Position numbers and translations under genes: made by a program | From: DASZJY01 sp036260255 | GTDB lineage: Bacteria; Actinomycetota; Acidimicrobiia; Acidimicrobiales; AC-14 | Direction of reading: 5' to 3' | Length of the DNA: 20,973 nt | Assembly (NCBI GenBank): GCA_036260255.1 | Contig: DATAAF010000059.1 | Coordinates: forward strand, 1 to 20,973 | Shown here: positions 1 to 6,574 of the stretch, piece after piece | Numbering within the stretch: the stretch's first letter is position 1 | Layout of the letters: every line of letters begins with the position of its first letter | The notes under the pieces: generated by a model | What the model saw: the letters and a program-made list of their open reading frames with translations, nothing else | What the model was told of the DNA's origin: nothing | The model's database searches: none

Positions 1-2
1 GT

Positions 3-128
3 GCACTTGCCCGGACCGGGCAGGGCAACGGGCGGCAGGTCCAACTTGCCCTCGTGTTCGTGCTTCTCCGCGCCGCACTGGTCATCGCCCCGGGAGCGTT
101 GCTCGTGCCCAAGAGGCGCATGGACTAG
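3..128 (+). CDS. C-terminal end of a membrane protein (partial)
   Basis: The frame is open from the left edge and ends at TAG 126-128, giving about 41 residues. It contains one clear hydrophobic helix (LALVFVLLRAALVIAPGALL) followed by a basic tail, VPKRRMD. This looks like the last transmembrane segment and cytoplasmic tail of a transporter or other polytopic membrane protein whose start lies outside the window. The fragment is too short to name a family. A competing open frame across 1-318 lacks protein-like composition and was not accepted. Confidence 0.5.
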   Translation, partial: ALARTGQGNGRQVQLALVFVLLRAALVIAPGALLVPKRRMD

Positions 129-263
129 CTGTGGGCTGGTCTTGGCGGCGATCGAAGAAGGTCGGCCCCTTCCGCTTCGGACTGAGCAAGAGTCGCCTCA
201 GCGCCAGGACCGGCAGGAGGTTCTGCATACGCGGCTCAACGTCCGGACGAACACTGGAAGGGT

Positions 264-300
264 AGGTGCCACGGTGCACCTATGTGTAGTGCTGCTACAC
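264..300. terminator. Two adjacent small hairpins in the 5' intergenic region
   Basis: AGGTGC (264-269) pairs with GCACCT (276-281) around a 6-nt loop. GTGTAG (284-289) pairs with CTACAC (295-300) around a 5-nt loop. The pair lies 136 nt or more after the stop of the upstream membrane protein gene and before the promoter-like site of the beta-helix gene. It could end upstream transcription or act as a leader structure. No U-tract follows, so the role is inferred. The rest of the 129-454 gap shows no gene. Confidence 0.3.
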
Positions 301-325
301 CGATTCACAAGTGGTTGATTCGTTC

Positions 326-354
326 TTGACAGCGCGGGTCACACGGCGGATGCT
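326..354 (+). promoter_or_regulatory. Putative sigma70-type promoter of the beta-helix gene
   Basis: A perfect TTGACA at 326-331 is followed by a 17-nt spacer and GATGCT at 349-354, a weak -10 matching three of six consensus bases. Transcription would begin near 361 and leave a leader of about 90 nt before the ATG at 455. The -35 and the spacing are convincing and the -10 is not. Confidence 0.4.
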
Positions 355-454
355 CACCACCTCGGCCTGCGCTTGAATGCGCAGGTGGCCAGAGGGAGAA
401 ACGGCGGACCGGGCCGGGCCGCTGAAGACGTCATGCCTTGCGCTAAGGAGAGCG

Positions 455-1927
455 ATGAAAAGAGTTCGCGTTGCCGCCATCGTCCTATTCGTTCTCCTAG
501 GGCTGACCGCCCTTCAGCCTTCCGGCGCTGATCACGTCGATGGCGCGACGACCATCCGAGTGACGGGAGGAACCGATAGCACGATCTCACTGGCGTGGGA
601 GCACAACGGTGCTGTTCGCTACGATGTCTATGCCTTCAAGCATGGGGCTTCGAGTGACTTTTTCCTCTACGCCTACTACCCGGCGAGCGATCCGGGATCG
701 AACACTCCTACTCTTTACAGCCTGACGCCAGCGACATGGTCGTTCAAGCTGCTCAGTGATTACGCTGACGACGCGCACGACCATTGGTCGAACACGGTGA
801 CTGTCGACGTTCCGTACACCGGCGGAACGCCTACCACCACGACGACCACGACGCCACCCTCTCCGAACGCTTGCGACATCAACCCGGCGAATGACTACGC
901 GGCCATCGAGGCGGCGATCGCCTCCTGTCCCGACGGACCGAGTGCCGAGAACCGCACGGTTATCCGCTTCCCCGTGAACGCCACCTACAGCTTGGCGGAC
1001 AAGGTTGACATCGTTAAGCGGCAGAACATCGTGATCGACGGCCGTAGCTCGACGTTCACCGCCACGTGGCCGCAGACGCCTGACTCGCTGCGCTCCAACT
1101 TCATGCTCTTCAAGGCACGTAACACGACTGTGCGTAACGTCAATATGGTCGGCACGTTCAACCCTGACCCTGCCATCTACCCCAAGCGGCAGATCATGTC
1201 GCACTACTGTGAGGCGCAGGCGGGAGTCGTGTTCTACGGGGGCGTCAATGTCACCGTCGAGGACTCGTCCGCGTACCGCACGTGCGGTGACGGCTTCGGT
1301 GGCCACCGCTCCGAGATCTACAGTGACAACTATGGCCCCGTGGGCGAGGCCAAGGAAGTCCCGACGAACATCACTTTCCAGCGGTTGAGATCGAAGACAG
1401 TGGCCCGTATGTGCTGGGGGCCGACTTCGGGCGTCGGAATCATGGTCGTCGACAACGATTGTGAGGACGCCTGGTACGGTGGGATCGACATCGAGAAGGA
1501 CGCGTACGAGCCGGTCAAGGACGTGGAGATCGCTCGTAACCGCTTCCGTCACTTCAACATCTACGGCGTGATGATCCCGGTTGGAAGCACGCCGGAGGGC
1601 CCTAACGACAACATCCGCGTCTATGACAACGTGTTCGAGACCCCTCCGGACAACAAGTGCTACCCGTCGGTGTGGATCGGTAGCGCCCAGTACGATCGGT
1701 CGATGCGGTTCACCAATGTGCATACGTACGGGAACACCATCTACGCAATTGGTGCTGCCGTGGCCTACAACTACGTTGATGGCGGGTCGATTCACCACAA
1801 CACGGTCCATCGTCTGCCCACCACCGGAGGAGGAACGGTCCTTCAGGAATGCGGCTGGGGTGCAGAGATCTTTGTTCTCAATGACTCGACCAATGTCGCG
1901 GTGTACGACAACACTGTGGTCGGATAG
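455..1927 (+). CDS. Secreted right-handed parallel beta-helix protein with FN3-like N-domain
   Basis: The protein is predicted to have 490 residues. The ATG at 455 is preferred over an earlier open-frame start because AAGGAG (445-450) precedes it and a Sec signal peptide follows at once (basic MKRVR, hydrophobic AAIVLFVLLGLTAL, likely cleavage near residue 25). Residues about 32-121 form a beta-sandwich of FN3 type, with TISLAWEHNGAVRYDVY typical of that fold. Residues 122-138 are a Thr/Pro linker. From residue 139 on there is a pectate-lyase-like beta-helix: an AAIEAAIASC opening helix, the IVIDGRSSTF turn, then repeated N-x-V and YDN-x-V rungs. Such proteins bind or cleave polysaccharides outside the cell. 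No catalytic set can be assigned, so the substrate is unknown. Codon use is less GC-biased than in genes to the right, which could indicate transfer. Confidence 0.85.
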   Translation: MKRVRVAAIVLFVLLGLTALQPSGADHVDGATTIRVTGGTDSTISLAWEHNGAVRYDVYAFKHGASSDFFLYAYYPASDPGSNTPTLYSLTPATWSFKLLSDYADDAHDHWSNTVTVDVPYTGGTPTTTTTTTPPSPNACDINPANDYAAIEAAIASCPDGPSAENRTVIRFPVNATYSLADKVDIVKRQNIVIDGRSSTFTATWPQTPDSLRSNFMLFKARNTTVRNVNMVGTFNPDPAIYPKRQIMSHYCEAQAGVVFYGGVNVTVEDSSAYRTCGDGFGGHRSEIYSDNYGPVGEAKEVPTNITFQRLRSKTVARMCWGPTSGVGIMVVDNDCEDAWYGGIDIEKDAYEPVKDVEIARNRFRHFNIYGVMIPVGSTPEGPNDNIRVYDNVFETPPDNKCYPSVWIGSAQYDRSMRFTNVHTYGNTIYAIGAAVAYNYVDGGSIHHNTVHRLPTTGGGTVLQECGWGAEIFVLNDSTNVAVYDNTVVG

Positions 1928-2352
1928 GAACGAGGTACTCCTAGCTGGGGCACCAACGGGAGGTGGGAGGCGCCAAGGGCGTGCGGGCCACCGGCGCCTC
2001 GACCACCTCAAGCGCTCGGGGCGGCGGTCTTCCCCGTAGCGCAGACGTGTTCTGCCCTTGGCTCGGTCGTTCTAACCGTGACGTTCGCCGATAGCGCTCG
2101 CCGTCTCTCCGGAGTCCCCAGCAGCCCCGTATGAGACGACGAGCGCATCATCAAGAACGTCGGACGGGTCGACGGGCGGTGACGCTGGGCCAGGCTGGGA
2201 GTGGTCCCCGCGTCACTCGTTCCCCCGACTGTTCGTGCGTATATGTCGAACTTGACCGTCTTGTGAGGACTAGGAGAAAACCCAAGAAGGGAAGACGTCC
2301 GCCTTCATGTATTGCCATGAATTACCAGCCAGCGGTTGCATACTGACCGTCG
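1928..2352. other. Intergenic region of about 425 bp, no convincing gene
   Basis: No frame on either strand has convincing protein-like composition or a start with a ribosome-binding site. The frame of the beta-helix gene stays open past its TAG as far as the TGA near 2132. The only other structure seen is a perfect short inverted repeat at 2304-2321, just before the whiB-like gene. Confidence 0.5.
2304..2321. promoter_or_regulatory. Inverted repeat upstream of whiB-like gene
   Basis: TTCATG and CATGAA are perfect 6-bp arms around TATTGC, ending 31 nt before the ATG of the whiB-like gene. The position suits an operator or a leader hairpin. The arms are short, so chance is possible. Confidence 0.3.
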
Positions 2353-2645
2353 ATGGCGATGCCCGCCTGGGAGCTCGACGTCCTCATGGCTCCCGGCGAG
2401 CCGTCGCCGTCAGCGCTCGACCTCATCCGCCGGCCGGCATGGATGCGTGAGGCGCCTGCCGCGGCTCCGACGCCAGCGTCTTCTTTCCCTCTCGGGGCGA
2501 ACCGACGGACGCGGCCCGCGAGTTGTGCTACGGGTGCCCGGTGCGAGCGCCTTGCCTGGCGTACGCCCTGGCCGAAGACCTCGAGGGGGTGTGGGCGGCG
2601 ACGTCAAAGCGCCAGCGGCGGGCGCTTCGGCGGGAGGCGTCCTAA
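2353..2645 (+). pseudogene. WhiB-family iron-sulfur transcription factor, frameshifted
   Basis: WhiB proteins are actinobacterial regulators that hold a redox-sensitive [4Fe-4S] cluster on four cysteines and usually bind the primary sigma factor. Reading from ATG 2353 gives an N-terminus ending in RRPAWMREA. One base must then be restored near 2454-2456 to continue as ACRGSDASVFFP, then CYGCPVRAPCLAYAL and GVWAATSKRQRRALRR to TAA 2643-2645. The repaired product would have 97 residues with Cys36, Cys59, Cys62 and Cys68, the canonical C-x22-C-x2-C-x5-C spacing. GVWAATS corresponds to the usual GVWGG turn, with the basic C-terminal helix after it. In the sequence as given, the cysteine frame has a TGA at 2448-2450, so no start reaches it. 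It is either a recent pseudogene or a one-base sequencing deletion. Its stop overlaps the stop of the convergent gene at 2642. Confidence 0.8.
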
Positions 2646-2851
2646 TACTCGGGCGCTCCGTAGAGATCCTTCGCGGGGTCGCCTCCCAGCTTCCGAGCGG
2701 CCGAGTCGATCAGTTCCATCGTCTGAATCTCGTGCTCGGTGGCTTCATCGGTGTCGACTTCGTTGAAGTTGCGTCCGAGGGTGTCGCGGAACCGCCAGAG
2801 GGCGCCAAGGACGAGGCGTCGTTCGGCGTTGGTCAGGTCGTCCAAGGTCAA
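2642..2851 (-). CDS. Small helical hypothetical protein (69 aa)
   Basis: I do not recognise the family. The product is acidic and largely helical (ERRLVLGALWRFRDTL, then ATEHEIQTMELIDSAARKL), with an aromatic tail ending GAPEY. It starts at TTG 2851, which overlaps the TGA of the preceding small gene as TTGA, the classic arrangement for translational coupling. That coupling, the amphipathic helix pattern and the third-position GC bias argue that it is real. Its TAG overlaps the TAA of the convergent whiB-like gene by two bases. It has no cysteines or signal peptide and is probably cytoplasmic. Confidence 0.65.
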   Translation of the reverse strand: MTLDDLTNAERRLVLGALWRFRDTLGRNFNEVDTDEATEHEIQTMELIDSAARKLGGDPAKDLYGAPEY

Positions 2852-3009
2852 CCCATGCAGCGGTCGTGGCGGTACACGTCTTGTTGCATGGTGGGCGTGA
2901 AGTTGGTCTCGAGAGTGACGACCGGCGCCCGTAGGTGGGCGACGACCCTCCCTGGGTCCTCGGCCGTGACCGGTTCGCCGCAGACCTCGCAGGTCGGGTT
3001 GTCACTCAT
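2848..3009 (-). CDS. Small Cys-rich zinc-ribbon-like protein (53 aa)
   Basis: The 53-residue protein starts at ATG 3009-3007. Near its N-terminus is CEVCGEPV, a C-x2-C zinc knuckle. Near its C-terminus is VYRHDRCMG, which supplies a His and a further Cys. Together these could bind one zinc ion. Between them lies a short beta-rich stretch, GRVVAHLRAPVVTLETNFTP. It resembles small treble-clef or zinc-ribbon proteins, but no family can be named. It is the first gene of a coupled pair, since its TGA overlaps the TTG of the next gene. It lies about 100 bp from the bulged hairpin at 3111-3151, in its probable promoter region. Confidence 0.65.
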   Translation of the reverse strand: MSDNPTCEVCGEPVTAEDPGRVVAHLRAPVVTLETNFTPTMQQDVYRHDRCMG

Positions 3010-3110
3010 CGTCCACCGGAGCCTACCGCCAGGCCGCGGCCAGGCCGCGGGAGGTCACTCAACGTCACCAAACGTCGATAAATGACGAGAAAATGTTTTC
3101 AGCACGTCAG

Positions 3111-3151
3111 CGGCCGTTTCGCTGCGAAACCGCAGGTGGGCGAAACGGCCG
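3111..3151. repeat. 16-bp bulged hairpin / inverted repeat
   Basis: CGGCCGTTTCGC (3111-3122) and GCGAAACGGCCG (3140-3151) are perfect 12-bp arms. Inside, TGCG (3123-3126) pairs with CGCA (3131-3134) around AAAC, with GGTGG bulged on one side. It lies 51 nt beyond the stop of the minus-strand gene ending at 3203 and about 100 nt before the start of the small Cys-rich gene. It may be a terminator without a U-tract, an attenuator or an operator. A second palindrome, GAAAATGTTTTC, lies close by at 3089-3100. Confidence 0.55.
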
Positions 3152-3202
3152 GGACAGAACCCCGCCAATAGGCCGGCTCACCGTCGCCACGTTGCCTCCC
3201 GC

Positions 3203-3451
3203 TCAACCTTGATGTTGTTCCCGCAACCGGTCGGCGGCCACCCGGAAGTACCGAGCGACGTGGGCCATGCCGATCTCATCGACCCATCCGGTCCGCAAGA
3301 AGTCCCGGGCCTCGCTCGCCGCCTGGCATTTCTCAGCGGAGTGAGGGTCGGGATCAGGGCTGGACACCGGGAGATACTGCTCGTCGAGCCCAGCTTCCCG
3401 AAGGTCTCTTAGTACGGAAAGAGCCCTCGACGAGAACCTTCTCGCCCACAC
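3203..3451 (-). CDS. Hypothetical helical protein (82 aa or longer)
   Basis: The only standard start in frame is GTG 3451, giving 82 residues that are largely helical (ALSVLRDLREAGL; MAHVARYFRVAADRLREQ). However, the same frame upstream to about 3598 reads as plausible protein, including EIGSLIHRSEQFGEEIERFL, a good amphipathic helix. No ATG, GTG or TTG opens this extension. The true start may therefore be non-canonical (ATT or CTG), or a frameshift may separate it from an ATG at 3600 that overlaps the TGA of the gene upstream. No family is recognised. The gene lies directly after the GAF-ANTAR gene on the same strand and is probably co-transcribed with it. Confidence 0.55.
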   Translation of the reverse strand: MWARRFSSRALSVLRDLREAGLDEQYLPVSSPDPDPHSAEKCQAASEARDFLRTGWVDEIGMAHVARYFRVAADRLREQHQG

Positions 3452-3599
3452 TGCCTGGGTGTCGTCGGCGTCCGCCGAACGAGCGGTCCCGTGGTCCAGC
3501 TCGTCGAGGAACCTCTCGATCTCTTCCCCGAACTGCTCAGACCGGTGGATCAGGCTCCCAATCTCTTGACGACTCGTCTCGCCATGGGCGGTGGCGACA

Positions 3600-4370
3600 T
3601 CAGGAGGAAGAGGGTTCCTCGAGTCGTCTCGACGGTGGAGATCGGCGCAGGTCGCGTTCCGGCCCGCGGGCGTCGTCTTCCTCCGCTTCGACGATCCGGC
3701 GAGCCAGCTCGCGGAGCTCTATATTCAAGCGCTCGGCGCCCCGACTCAGGATGTTCATCGCCGCTTGAGACGAGATACCCAGGCGGCCCATCAAGATGCC
3801 CTTGGCCTGCCCGATCAACTCCCGGGCCTTCGCCACCTCCCGGAATCGAGCAAGGTCCTCCTTGTTCTGCGCGGCGCGCAGGGCGACGGAGGCATGGGCG
3901 GCGAAGATCGTGCCAACCACGAACGACTCGTCGGTGAAGGCCCGAGGTTGCTTGGAATAGAGGTTGAGCGAACCCAGTGTGTCTTCGGCGATGAACATTC
4001 TGAATGCCAGCATGCTGCGGACGCCGGTGGCCTCGATGGCTCGCCGTGAGAACCGTGGCCAGCGTGTCTCGACGGCCAGGTCGTCGGTGACCACGGTCTG
4101 GTGCTCCCTGATCGCCTCCAGGCAAGGGCCGTCGTCGACATCCAACTGGATGGCGTCGACCGCGGGGCCGACGTCGTCGCTGGCCGCCGGCGACGCCAGG
4201 TCTTGGCCGTGGACCACGGTCACCACAGCGTGGTCGCAGCCCGCCACCGTGGTCACCAGGAGCTCGCACATCTTCACGAGCGTGCGCTGGACGTCCGGCT
4301 CGGCCAAGAGCACACGAGCGATCTCGGCGAAGGTTTCGGCCAGCTCCTGCTCTCCGACGGACGCCGCCAT
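3600..4370 (-). CDS. GAF and ANTAR domain RNA-binding regulator
   Basis: The 256-residue protein has a GAF sensor domain at about 20-165 (GQDLASPAASDD, then DDGPCLEAIREHQTVVTDDL, then MLAFRMFIAEDTLGSLNLYS). An ANTAR domain at about 170-230 follows (ARELIGQAKGILMGRLGISS, then RGAERLNIELRELARRIVEA). ANTAR proteins bind paired RNA hairpins and block transcription termination. The GAF domain would receive a small-molecule, redox or light signal. The domain order and length fit the actinobacterial GAF-ANTAR family. ATG 4370 was chosen because MAASVGEQELAETF is the usual start of these proteins and GAGG precedes it, although it is close to the ATG. The frame extends upstream to 4550 but that part looks non-coding. 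The Ser/Glu/Arg-rich tail after residue 230 is unusual. About 175 bp without features separates it from the next gene upstream. Confidence 0.85.
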   Translation of the reverse strand: MAASVGEQELAETFAEIARVLLAEPDVQRTLVKMCELLVTTVAGCDHAVVTVVHGQDLASPAASDDVGPAVDAIQLDVDDGPCLEAIREHQTVVTDDLAVETRWPRFSRRAIEATGVRSMLAFRMFIAEDTLGSLNLYSKQPRAFTDESFVVGTIFAAHASVALRAAQNKEDLARFREVAKARELIGQAKGILMGRLGISSQAAMNILSRGAERLNIELRELARRIVEAEEDDARGPERDLRRSPPSRRLEEPSSS

Positions 4371-4546
4371 CGCCTCAAATTTACGCGCCTTCGGCCCGGT
4401 CCTGCGCTGGCGCGAGCGGGTGTGTCCCACGACACAATGACTCGGAAGCTCCGTCGCCGCCCCACGTTCCTCCGCTCGGGTGGAAGGCATCGCCCACTGC
4501 AAGTTCGGCGGCGCGCGGTCCGCCTCCAGGGTCTGACCCGACCGGG

Positions 4547-5161
4547 TCACCGACCCGAGGGCGGGATGGTGGTGTCTTTCAGCTCGTTCAGCTCGGGCCA
4601 GCCCACGACGAGCTCGAGGAGCCTCTCCACGGTGCGCCTGGCGGCGCCGGGGTCGCCGGCCGGGCCGTGCATGAGGCGGACGAACGCAGCGCGCTCACCG
4701 GCGATGAGGGTCGGGACGCCGAACACCCGGTAGTTGGCGACCGAACGCTCGTGCTCCCTTCGGTAGGTCTCGACCGCGGCACCGCTGGCCACGTCGTCGA
4801 ACACGGCGTCGGCGTCGACCCTGTTGCGGGCGAGGACCCGGCGCAGCACGTCCTCCTGCCGGAGGTCGAGCCCCTCGTCGTGGCGCGCCGCGAAGATCGC
4901 GGCATGGACGGCGAGGAAGTGCTCGGGAAACCGGTCGCGCACGACCAACCCGACCTGCATGGCGAGGAACGACACGCTCGGACCGGGGTCGTCCCAGATG
5001 GACGGTTGCCCGTCGGCCCGCCTCGTCTGCTTGACAGAGAACGGCCAGAACTCGACCTCCCACCCGGCGCCGTCGGCCAGCGCGACGACGACGTGGTCGG
5101 AGAGGTGGCGGGCGAAGCGGCCCCGGTAGTCCCACGTCAACGCGAACCGGCGCCCGTACAC
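4547..5161 (-). CDS. DsbA-fold (thioredoxin superfamily) protein without cysteines
   Basis: The 204-residue product starts at GTG 5161, chosen because upstream residues in the same frame are the shadow of the membrane protein gene ending at 5193. FALTWDYRGRFARHLSDHVV matches the first strand and helix of DsbA-like proteins, where CPxC normally sits. Here it is replaced by DYRGRFAR, and the whole protein has no cysteine. The cis-proline loop is intact in YRVFGVPTLIAGERAAFVRL. The central helical insert contains LAMQVGLVVRDRFPEHFLAVH. A related actinobacterial family is annotated as DsbA-like or 2-hydroxychromene-2-carboxylate isomerase-like. Thiol redox chemistry is unlikely, so glutathione/mycothiol-independent binding or isomerase activity is possible. 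It lies 31 nt after the small membrane protein gene and is likely in one operon with it. Confidence 0.75.
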   Translation of the reverse strand: MYGRRFALTWDYRGRFARHLSDHVVVALADGAGWEVEFWPFSVKQTRRADGQPSIWDDPGPSVSFLAMQVGLVVRDRFPEHFLAVHAAIFAARHDEGLDLRQEDVLRRVLARNRVDADAVFDDVASGAAVETYRREHERSVANYRVFGVPTLIAGERAAFVRLMHGPAGDPGAARRTVERLLELVVGWPELNELKDTTIPPSGR

Positions 5162-5192
5162 GTCGTCAGCTTCGCGCCGGCGCCGCGCCGAG

Positions 5193-5399
5193 TCAGAAGG
5201 TGAACGTCTCGACGAAGCGCCACAGCCACCATGCGCAGAACGCGGCGGCGAGGCCCACCACGAGCAGGACGGTCGCGACGACCCAGAACCATGCGCGCTG
5301 CGCCGGTGCGGCATCATGCGACGAGGCCTTGACGGCGGCGACCACCGCGCCGGCCAACGACACGACGGCAAGGAGACCTATCGGGACAAAGATGGACAT
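5193..5399 (-). CDS. Small two-helix membrane protein (68 aa)
   Basis: The protein has two transmembrane segments: FVPIGLLAVVSLAGAVVAAV near the N-terminus, and WFWVVATVLLVVGLAAAFCA near the C-terminus, joined by a short polar loop (KASSHDAAPAQR). The start at ATG 5399 has a G-rich SD-like stretch (GAGGGGG) upstream. The function is unknown. The gene is followed after 31 nt by the DsbA-fold gene, so the two products may be made together and the soluble one could act at the membrane. Confidence 0.7.
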   Translation of the reverse strand: MSIFVPIGLLAVVSLAGAVVAAVKASSHDAAPAQRAWFWVVATVLLVVGLAAAFCAWWLWRFVETFTF

Positions 5400-5902
5400 C
5401 GGTTTGGATCACCCCCTCGGCCGAGCCGAGCGCCGCCGATGCGCCGAGACGACCACCGCCAGCCGCGTCAGGTGGCGCCTCATCGCGAGCTCCGCACCGC
5501 ATGCGCCGAGGTTGACATCGCCGGACGGGCGATGACACCCGGGACAGCCCTCATCCCCCCGTGGGAGCGGCCCGACGGCGGCCGGCGCTCTCGTCACCGC
5601 AACGCCGGCGCCCAGGCCCACACTTCCCACGGGCAGCTGCGCCGGTGGCGGGTCCGTGACGGTGTCGAGCCGACCCCGGGGGCGACGGTGACCGCCTCGG
5701 TGAACCGCCGGCAGCTGTCGGCCAAGGTCGCCGAGCGCGGCGCCAGCCAGATGACTTTCCTCTGCGACGCCTGCTCGGCGGCGACGCTTCAGGTCGGCTC
5801 CCAGCGGCCGCCAGTTGCCCGGGCGTCGACGGTCCCGGGCAACTCCCGGGAGGGCTCCGGTCGGGTGACCCCCAAGCTGAGCGCCGACCTGTCCACCGAA
5901 GC
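5400..5902. other. Intergenic region of about 500 bp
   Basis: Open frames exist on both strands, as expected at this GC content, but none has convincing composition, a good start or a recognisable motif. The most gene-like, a plus-strand frame from ATG 5532, runs into the opposite strand of yceI and was not accepted. Only the hairpin at 5833-5851, listed separately, was seen. Confidence 0.45.
5833..5851 (-). terminator. Possible terminator after yceI
   Basis: TCCCGGG (5833-5839) and CCCGGGA (5845-5851) form a 7-bp GC-rich stem with a 5-nt loop about 50 nt after the yceI stop on the minus strand. No U-tract follows, as is common in actinobacteria. Confidence 0.35.
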
Positions 5903-6472
5903 TCAGGCCGACTGGCGAATGAAGGACACCTCGAACTCGAGGACGACCTGCTCGCTCACGAGCAACCCGCCCGCCTCCATCGCCACGTTCCAGTTGACAC
6001 CCCACTCCTTGCGGTTGACGCGGGCCGAGCCCTCGAGACCCACCCGGACATTGCCGAAAGGGTCCACCGCGGTGCCGGTGTACACGACGTCGAACGTCAC
6101 CGGCTTGGTGACGCCCTTGATCGTGAGGTCTCCGGTCACCTTGTAGGTGTCGGGCCCGGCCGCCTCGACGGCCGTCGAGACGAACCTGATTTGAGGGTAG
6201 GACGCCGGGTCGAGGAAGTCGTTCGAGCGCAGGTGGGCGTCCCGGTCGGGGTTGCCGGTGTCGACGCTGCCCGCCTGGATCGTGAGCTCGAACCGCGACC
6301 TCGACGGGTCGTCGGCGTCGAGCTGGGCGCGACCCTCGAACTCCCGGAACGACCCCCTCACCTTGGTCACCATGGCGTGGCGCGCCACGAAGCCGATGCG
6401 CGAGTGGGCGGGGTCGAGCACGTAGGTCCCCGTGAGCTCTTCCAGGTTCGGGGTGGTGATGGCGGTACTCAT
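5903..6472 (-). CDS. YceI-family lipocalin-like protein
   Basis: The 189-residue product matches YceI throughout: GTYVLDPAHSRIGFVARHAM at 15-34, GSFREFEGRAQLD, the conserved DTGNPDRDAHLRSNDFLD at 71-88, YPQIRFVST at 92-100, GDLTIKGVTKPVTFDV at 114-129, and a terminal LVSEQVVLEFEVSF. YceI proteins form a beta-barrel that binds isoprenoid-type lipids. Some are periplasmic, but this one has no signal peptide and is probably cytoplasmic. ATG 6472 was chosen over an earlier in-frame start because a perfect AGGAGG lies 9 nt before it. The leader carries the twin operator-like sites at 6494-6535, so repression by a dimeric regulator is likely. Confidence 0.92.
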   Translation of the reverse strand: MSTAITTPNLEELTGTYVLDPAHSRIGFVARHAMVTKVRGSFREFEGRAQLDADDPSRSRFELTIQAGSVDTGNPDRDAHLRSNDFLDPASYPQIRFVSTAVEAAGPDTYKVTGDLTIKGVTKPVTFDVVYTGTAVDPFGNVRVGLEGSARVNRKEWGVNWNVAMEAGGLLVSEQVVLEFEVSFIRQSA

Positions 6473-6493
6473 CGGTTGCTTCCTCCTAGGCGA

Positions 6494-6505
6494 TTGACGT
6501 GTCAA
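6494..6505. promoter_or_regulatory. Operator-like palindrome, copy 1
   Basis: TTGACGTGTCAA has perfect 5-bp arms. It lies in the yceI leader, about 20 nt upstream of its ATG, and shares the pattern TTGACGTRTCAM with copy 2. It resembles sites bound by MarR-type dimers. Confidence 0.5.
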
Positions 6506-6523
6506 CTTCATGGAGGAACGCAG

Positions 6524-6535
6524 GTGATACGTCAA
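6524..6535. promoter_or_regulatory. Operator-like palindrome, copy 2
   Basis: On the minus strand this reads TTGACGTATCAC, one mismatch away from a perfect palindrome. Its centre is exactly 30 bp from that of copy 1, close to three helical turns. Its TTGACG also looks like a -35 element for yceI. It is 39 bp from the GTG of the divergent lipoprotein gene, so both genes could be controlled. Confidence 0.5.
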
Positions 6536-6574
6536 CTATTCCGTCGTCCCCCGCGGGGACCTAGCGTCGGATCC

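Noticed and set aside
264..300. Paired hairpins as a target of the GAF-ANTAR regulator
   Set aside because: ANTAR targets need paired hairpins with hexanucleotide loops having A at position 1 and G at 4. The first loop starts with C and the second has five bases.
830..862. CCACCACGACGACC-type short repeats as a satellite or CRISPR-like array
   Set aside because: They simply encode the Thr/Pro linker of the beta-helix protein, with no spacers.
587..2011. Long open frame on the minus strand opposite the beta-helix gene
   Set aside because: It is the antisense shadow of a real gene, with Arg/Val/Asp-rich composition and no motif or ribosome-binding site.
5532..6146. Plus-strand open frame with a Cys-x2-Cys stretch (FLCDACSAATL)
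   Set aside because: It runs antisense through yceI, has no ribosome-binding site, and its composition is not protein-like beyond the short stretch.
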